From Yonghaparkia sp. Root332 (GTDB lineage Bacteria; Actinomycetota; Actinomycetes; Actinomycetales; Microbacteriaceae), in assembly GCF_001425665.1 (NCBI RefSeq), contig NZ_LMCX01000002.1:744001-808000 (forward strand): DNA of 64,000 nt. The letters run 5' to 3'. Each line of letters starts with the position of its first letter. The first letter of the stretch is position 1. Below, piece by piece: positions 61,610-64,000 of the stretch. A program made the position numbers and the translations under genes. A model generated the notes under the pieces. That model made no database searches. It saw only the letters and a list, made by a program, of their open reading frames with translations, and was not told the DNA's origin.

Positions 61610-62410
61610 ATGCGGATCGTACGGATCGAAGGCCTGGAGCATCCCGACCTGGCCGACTACGCGCGCCTCACGGACGTCGCGCTGCGCCGCCTGACCGAGC
61701 CGGAGGGCGGGCTGTACCTCGCCGAGTCGCTCACGGTCATCGGCCGGGCGCTGCGCGCGGGTCACGAGCCGCGCTCGGTGCTCACGAGCGAGAAGTGGCT
61801 GCCGGACGTCGAGGCGCTGCTCGGCGATCGCGACGTTCCCGTGTACGTCGGCGCGGCGGGCGCGCTCGAGGAGCTCACGGGCTTCCACCTGCATCGCGGC
61901 GCCCTCGCGAGCATGCACCGGCCAGCGCCGCTCGACCCCCGGGCGCTGCTGGCGGATGCCCGGCGCGTCGTCATCGTCGAGGACGTCGTCGACCACACCA
62001 ACGTCGGGGCGATCTTCCGCTCGGTCGCGGGGCTCGGGGCGGACGCCGTGCTCGTGACGCCGCGCTGCGCCGACCCGCTGTACCGCCGCAGCGTGCGCGT
62101 GTCGATGGGCACCGTGCTGCAGGTGCCGTGGACGCGCCTGCCGGAGTGGGAGGACGCGGCGCCGATCCTGCACGAGGCGGGCTTCACGATCGCCGCCCTC
62201 GCCCTCGCCGACGACGCGGTCCCGCTGCGCGACTTCGCCGCGACCGCGCCCGAGCGCGTCGCCGTGCTCGTCGGCGCCGAGGGCGACGGGCTCTCGCGGC
62301 AGGCGCTCGCGGCGGCCGACGTCGTCGTGACGATCCCCATGGCCCACGGCGTCGACTCGCTCAACGTCGCGGCCGCGAGCGCGGTCGCGCTCTACGCGCT
62401 GCAGGGCTGA
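61610..62410 (+). CDS. TrmH/SpoU family RNA methyltransferase
   Basis: SPOUT methyltransferase for 2'-O-ribose methylation of rRNA or tRNA, 266 aa. N-terminal substrate-binding domain, then motif 1 NVGAIFRSVAGLGADAV, motif 2 LVGAEGDGLSRQAL, and motif 3 IPMAHGVDSLNVAAASAVAL (knot). The target nucleotide cannot be assigned. The ATG at 61610 follows GGAGGT at good spacing. Its stop is seven bases from the convergent alpha-galactosidase. Confidence 0.93.
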   Translation: MRIVRIEGLEHPDLADYARLTDVALRRLTEPEGGLYLAESLTVIGRALRAGHEPRSVLTSEKWLPDVEALLGDRDVPVYVGAAGALEELTGFHLHRGALASMHRPAPLDPRALLADARRVVIVEDVVDHTNVGAIFRSVAGLGADAVLVTPRCADPLYRRSVRVSMGTVLQVPWTRLPEWEDAAPILHEAGFTIAALALADDAVPLRDFAATAPERVAVLVGAEGDGLSRQALAAADVVVTIPMAHGVDSLNVAAASAVALYALQG

Positions 62411-62417
62411 GCCGTGA

Positions 62418-64000
62418 TCACTCGATCGCGGTCGCGTGCAGCACGATCGCCTGCTCGGGCGCGAGCAGCGGCACCGGGATGCCCGCCTCGGCGAGCACTC
62501 GGCCCGAGGCGGTGATCTCGCCGGCCGCGAACCACGCGGGGGGAGCATCCTGCACCGCACGCGGAGGCGTGCCGAGCGGGACGAGCGCGACGCGATAGCG
62601 GCGATCGGGGTCGAGGCCCGGCAGCCGCAGCGGCGGCGGCACCGAGACGCGCGAGGCGGCGGTCGTCGCGAGGCTGAAGACCGCCTCACCGCGGTCGGGG
62701 GCGACGACGCCGTGCACGAGACGGCTCGCGTCATCGTCGGCGTCGACCCGAACGGTGCGCCCCGAGTGCAGCAGGGGCCGGAAACGCTGCACCGTCGCGA
62801 CCCAGTCGCGCAGCAGGGCGCGGTCGTCGTCGCTCGCGCGCGTGACATCCCACTCGATGCCCGCGTGGCCGAAGAGCGCCGTCGCGAGGCGCAGCGAGAG
62901 GTCGTGCGTGCGGCCCGTGATGTGGGCGCGCGGGGCACCGACGTGGCCGCCGAGCAGCTCGAGCGGCACGAGGATGCTCGAGAAGCGCTGGATGCTCTGC
63001 CTCTCGAGGGCGTCGTTCGTGTCGCTCGTCCAGAAGCGGTGGGTGCGGCGGGCGATGCCGAGGTCGATGCGACCGCCGCCCGAGGCGCACGACTCGATCG
63101 CGACATCCGGGTGCTGGGCGCGCAGCTCGTCGAGCAGTGCGTAGAGCGCGCGCGTCTGCGCCGCCGAGCCTCCGGCCATGAGGGCGCGGTTGTGATCCCA
63201 CTTGAGGAACCGGATGGGGTACTCGGTCAACAGCGCGTCGAGCGCGGCGAGCAGGTGCTCGCGCACCGCCGGGTTCGCGAGATCGAGCGCGTGCTGCCAG
63301 CGCCACGTCGGCGGCACGGCTCCGTCGGAGGAGGCGAGCAGCCAGTCGGGATGCTCGCGCGCGAGCCGCGACTCGGGGCTCACCATCTCGGGCTCGACCC
63401 ACAGGCCGAACTCCATGCCGCGCTGCTCGACGAGACCGACGAGCGGGTGCAGGCCCGCGGGCCAGCGATCGGGGTCGACGATCCAGTCGCCGAGCGCCCG
63501 GCGGTCGTCGGTGCGGCCCGCGAACCAGCCGTCATCGAGCACGAAGCGCTCGACGCCGAGATCGGCGGCGGCGTCGACGAGCGGGGCGAGGGCGTCGAGA
63601 GACTGATCGAAGTACACGGCCTCCCACGTGTTGAGCACGACGGGGCGGTGCGTGGGCGGCGAGATGCGGCGCACGTAGGGGTGGAAGCGGTCGGAGAGAC
63701 CGTCGAGGCCGGCGCCCGAGAAGGCGAAGAGGGCGAGGGGTGCGTCGTAGCGCTCGCCCGGGGCGAGCGCGATCTCGCCAGGCTGCAGCAGCTCCTCGGC
63801 GCCGAGGTGGCGGTGGCCCGTCGCGAGCGACTCGAGGGCGATGCGGCTGTCGCCGCTCCACGCGTGGTGCAGGCTCCAGAGCTCGCCAGCGGCGAAGCCG
63901 AAGCCCGGTGTGCCGGCGACCGTGAGGAACGGCGCATCGTGACCGGGGCGGCCTTGGCGCTGCTCGCGCAGGTGCACGCCGTCGCGCACGGGGCCGCGCT
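62418..64000 (-). CDS. Alpha-galactosidase, GH36, start beyond window
   Basis: GH36 enzyme releasing terminal alpha-galactose from melibiose or raffinose-type sugars. About 527 C-terminal residues are present; the gene is open to the last base, so the N-terminus lies outside. Seen: HHAWSGDSRI, VLNTWEAVYFDQSL, FVLDDGWFAGR, the nucleophile in RFLKWDHNRA, SCASGGGRIDLG, and acid/base region FWTSDTNDALERQ. No signal sequence can be judged. A following beta-sandwich domain closes the protein. Confidence 0.95.
   Translation of the reverse strand, partial: RGPVRDGVHLREQRQGRPGHDAPFLTVAGTPGFGFAAGELWSLHHAWSGDSRIALESLATGHRHLGAEELLQPGEIALAPGERYDAPLALFAFSGAGLDGLSDRFHPYVRRISPPTHRPVVLNTWEAVYFDQSLDALAPLVDAAADLGVERFVLDDGWFAGRTDDRRALGDWIVDPDRWPAGLHPLVGLVEQRGMEFGLWVEPEMVSPESRLAREHPDWLLASSDGAVPPTWRWQHALDLANPAVREHLLAALDALLTEYPIRFLKWDHNRALMAGGSAAQTRALYALLDELRAQHPDVAIESCASGGGRIDLGIARRTHRFWTSDTNDALERQSIQRFSSILVPLELLGGHVGAPRAHITGRTHDLSLRLATALFGHAGIEWDVTRASDDDRALLRDWVATVQRFRPLLHSGRTVRVDADDDASRLVHGVVAPDRGEAVFSLATTAASRVSVPPPLRLPGLDPDRRYRVALVPLGTPPRAVQDAPPAWFAAGEITASGRVLAEAGIPVPLLAPEQAIVLHATAIE

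Overview
The window is a dense, GC-rich (roughly 70% by eye) actinobacterial chromosome segment. WhiA, RbpA, OpcA, a PdtaR-type ANTAR regulator, an actinobacterial excision-repair/glycolysis gene order and many leaderless TANNNT promoters place it in the Actinomycetota. A Microbacteriaceae-like genome (Microbacterium/Leifsonia group) is my inference from gene content; it was not tested by a search. Almost all of it is vertically inherited housekeeping DNA. No CRISPR array, transposase, integrase or phage gene is visible, and no intergenic gap exceeds 300 bases.

Layout: 1-5700 holds the end of gltB, then gltD and pyk. 5797-8029 is a small accessory stretch: a membrane protein with acidic calcium-motif-like repeats, an orphan AAA ATPase and tRNA-Leu(CAA). 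8076-15990 holds pdtaR, a hotdog thioesterase, polA, a DUF885 metallopeptidase-like gene, rpsA and a DUF4126 membrane protein. 16063-25631 holds coaE, then uvrB, uvrA, uvrC, rapZ and whiA. 25775-30243 holds superoxide dismutase, the lower-glycolysis run gap-pgk-tpiA, secG and rbpA. 30350-38570 is a minus-strand pentose-phosphate operon, tkt-tal-pgi-zwf-opcA-pgl. 38835-40737 carries the heme A genes ctaB and ctaA, facing each other. 40960-45006 is a SUF iron-sulfur operon (sufB, sufD, Rieske ferredoxin, sufC, sufT). 45074-50200 holds bioY, an ABC-F ATPase, a SURF1 operon, fabG and serB. 50238-56821 combines storage-carbohydrate genes (divergent glgC/glgA, and treS) with an orphan ABC ATPase, type-B L31 and an exonuclease. 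56945-64000 holds a hydrolase, a glycosyltransferase, several small enzymes, a sirtuin, a SPOUT methyltransferase and the start-truncated end of a GH36 alpha-galactosidase.

How the genes work together: pyk, gap, pgk, tpiA, pgi, zwf, pgl, tal and tkt cover much of glycolysis and both arms of the pentose-phosphate pathway. GlgC, GlgA/GlgM and TreS connect glucose-1-phosphate, glycogen-type glucan and trehalose. CtaA, CtaB and SURF1 serve cytochrome c oxidase. UvrA, UvrB, UvrC and PolA make a complete excision-repair and resynthesis set.

I found no convincing undescribed multi-gene system. The best leads are small: (i) a pervasive leaderless promoter layout in which a TAG stop codon often forms the first half of the next gene's -10 box; (ii) a 16-bp direct repeat at the 3' end of rpmE bounding a roughly 370-bp, lower-GC cassette with one small membrane protein; (iii) a four-TM protein with two DxDxDGxxD repeats; (iv) CCACC-rich leaders shared by pyk and gap; (v) an 8-bp inverted repeat over the tkt -10 box; and (vi) a structured rpmE leader.
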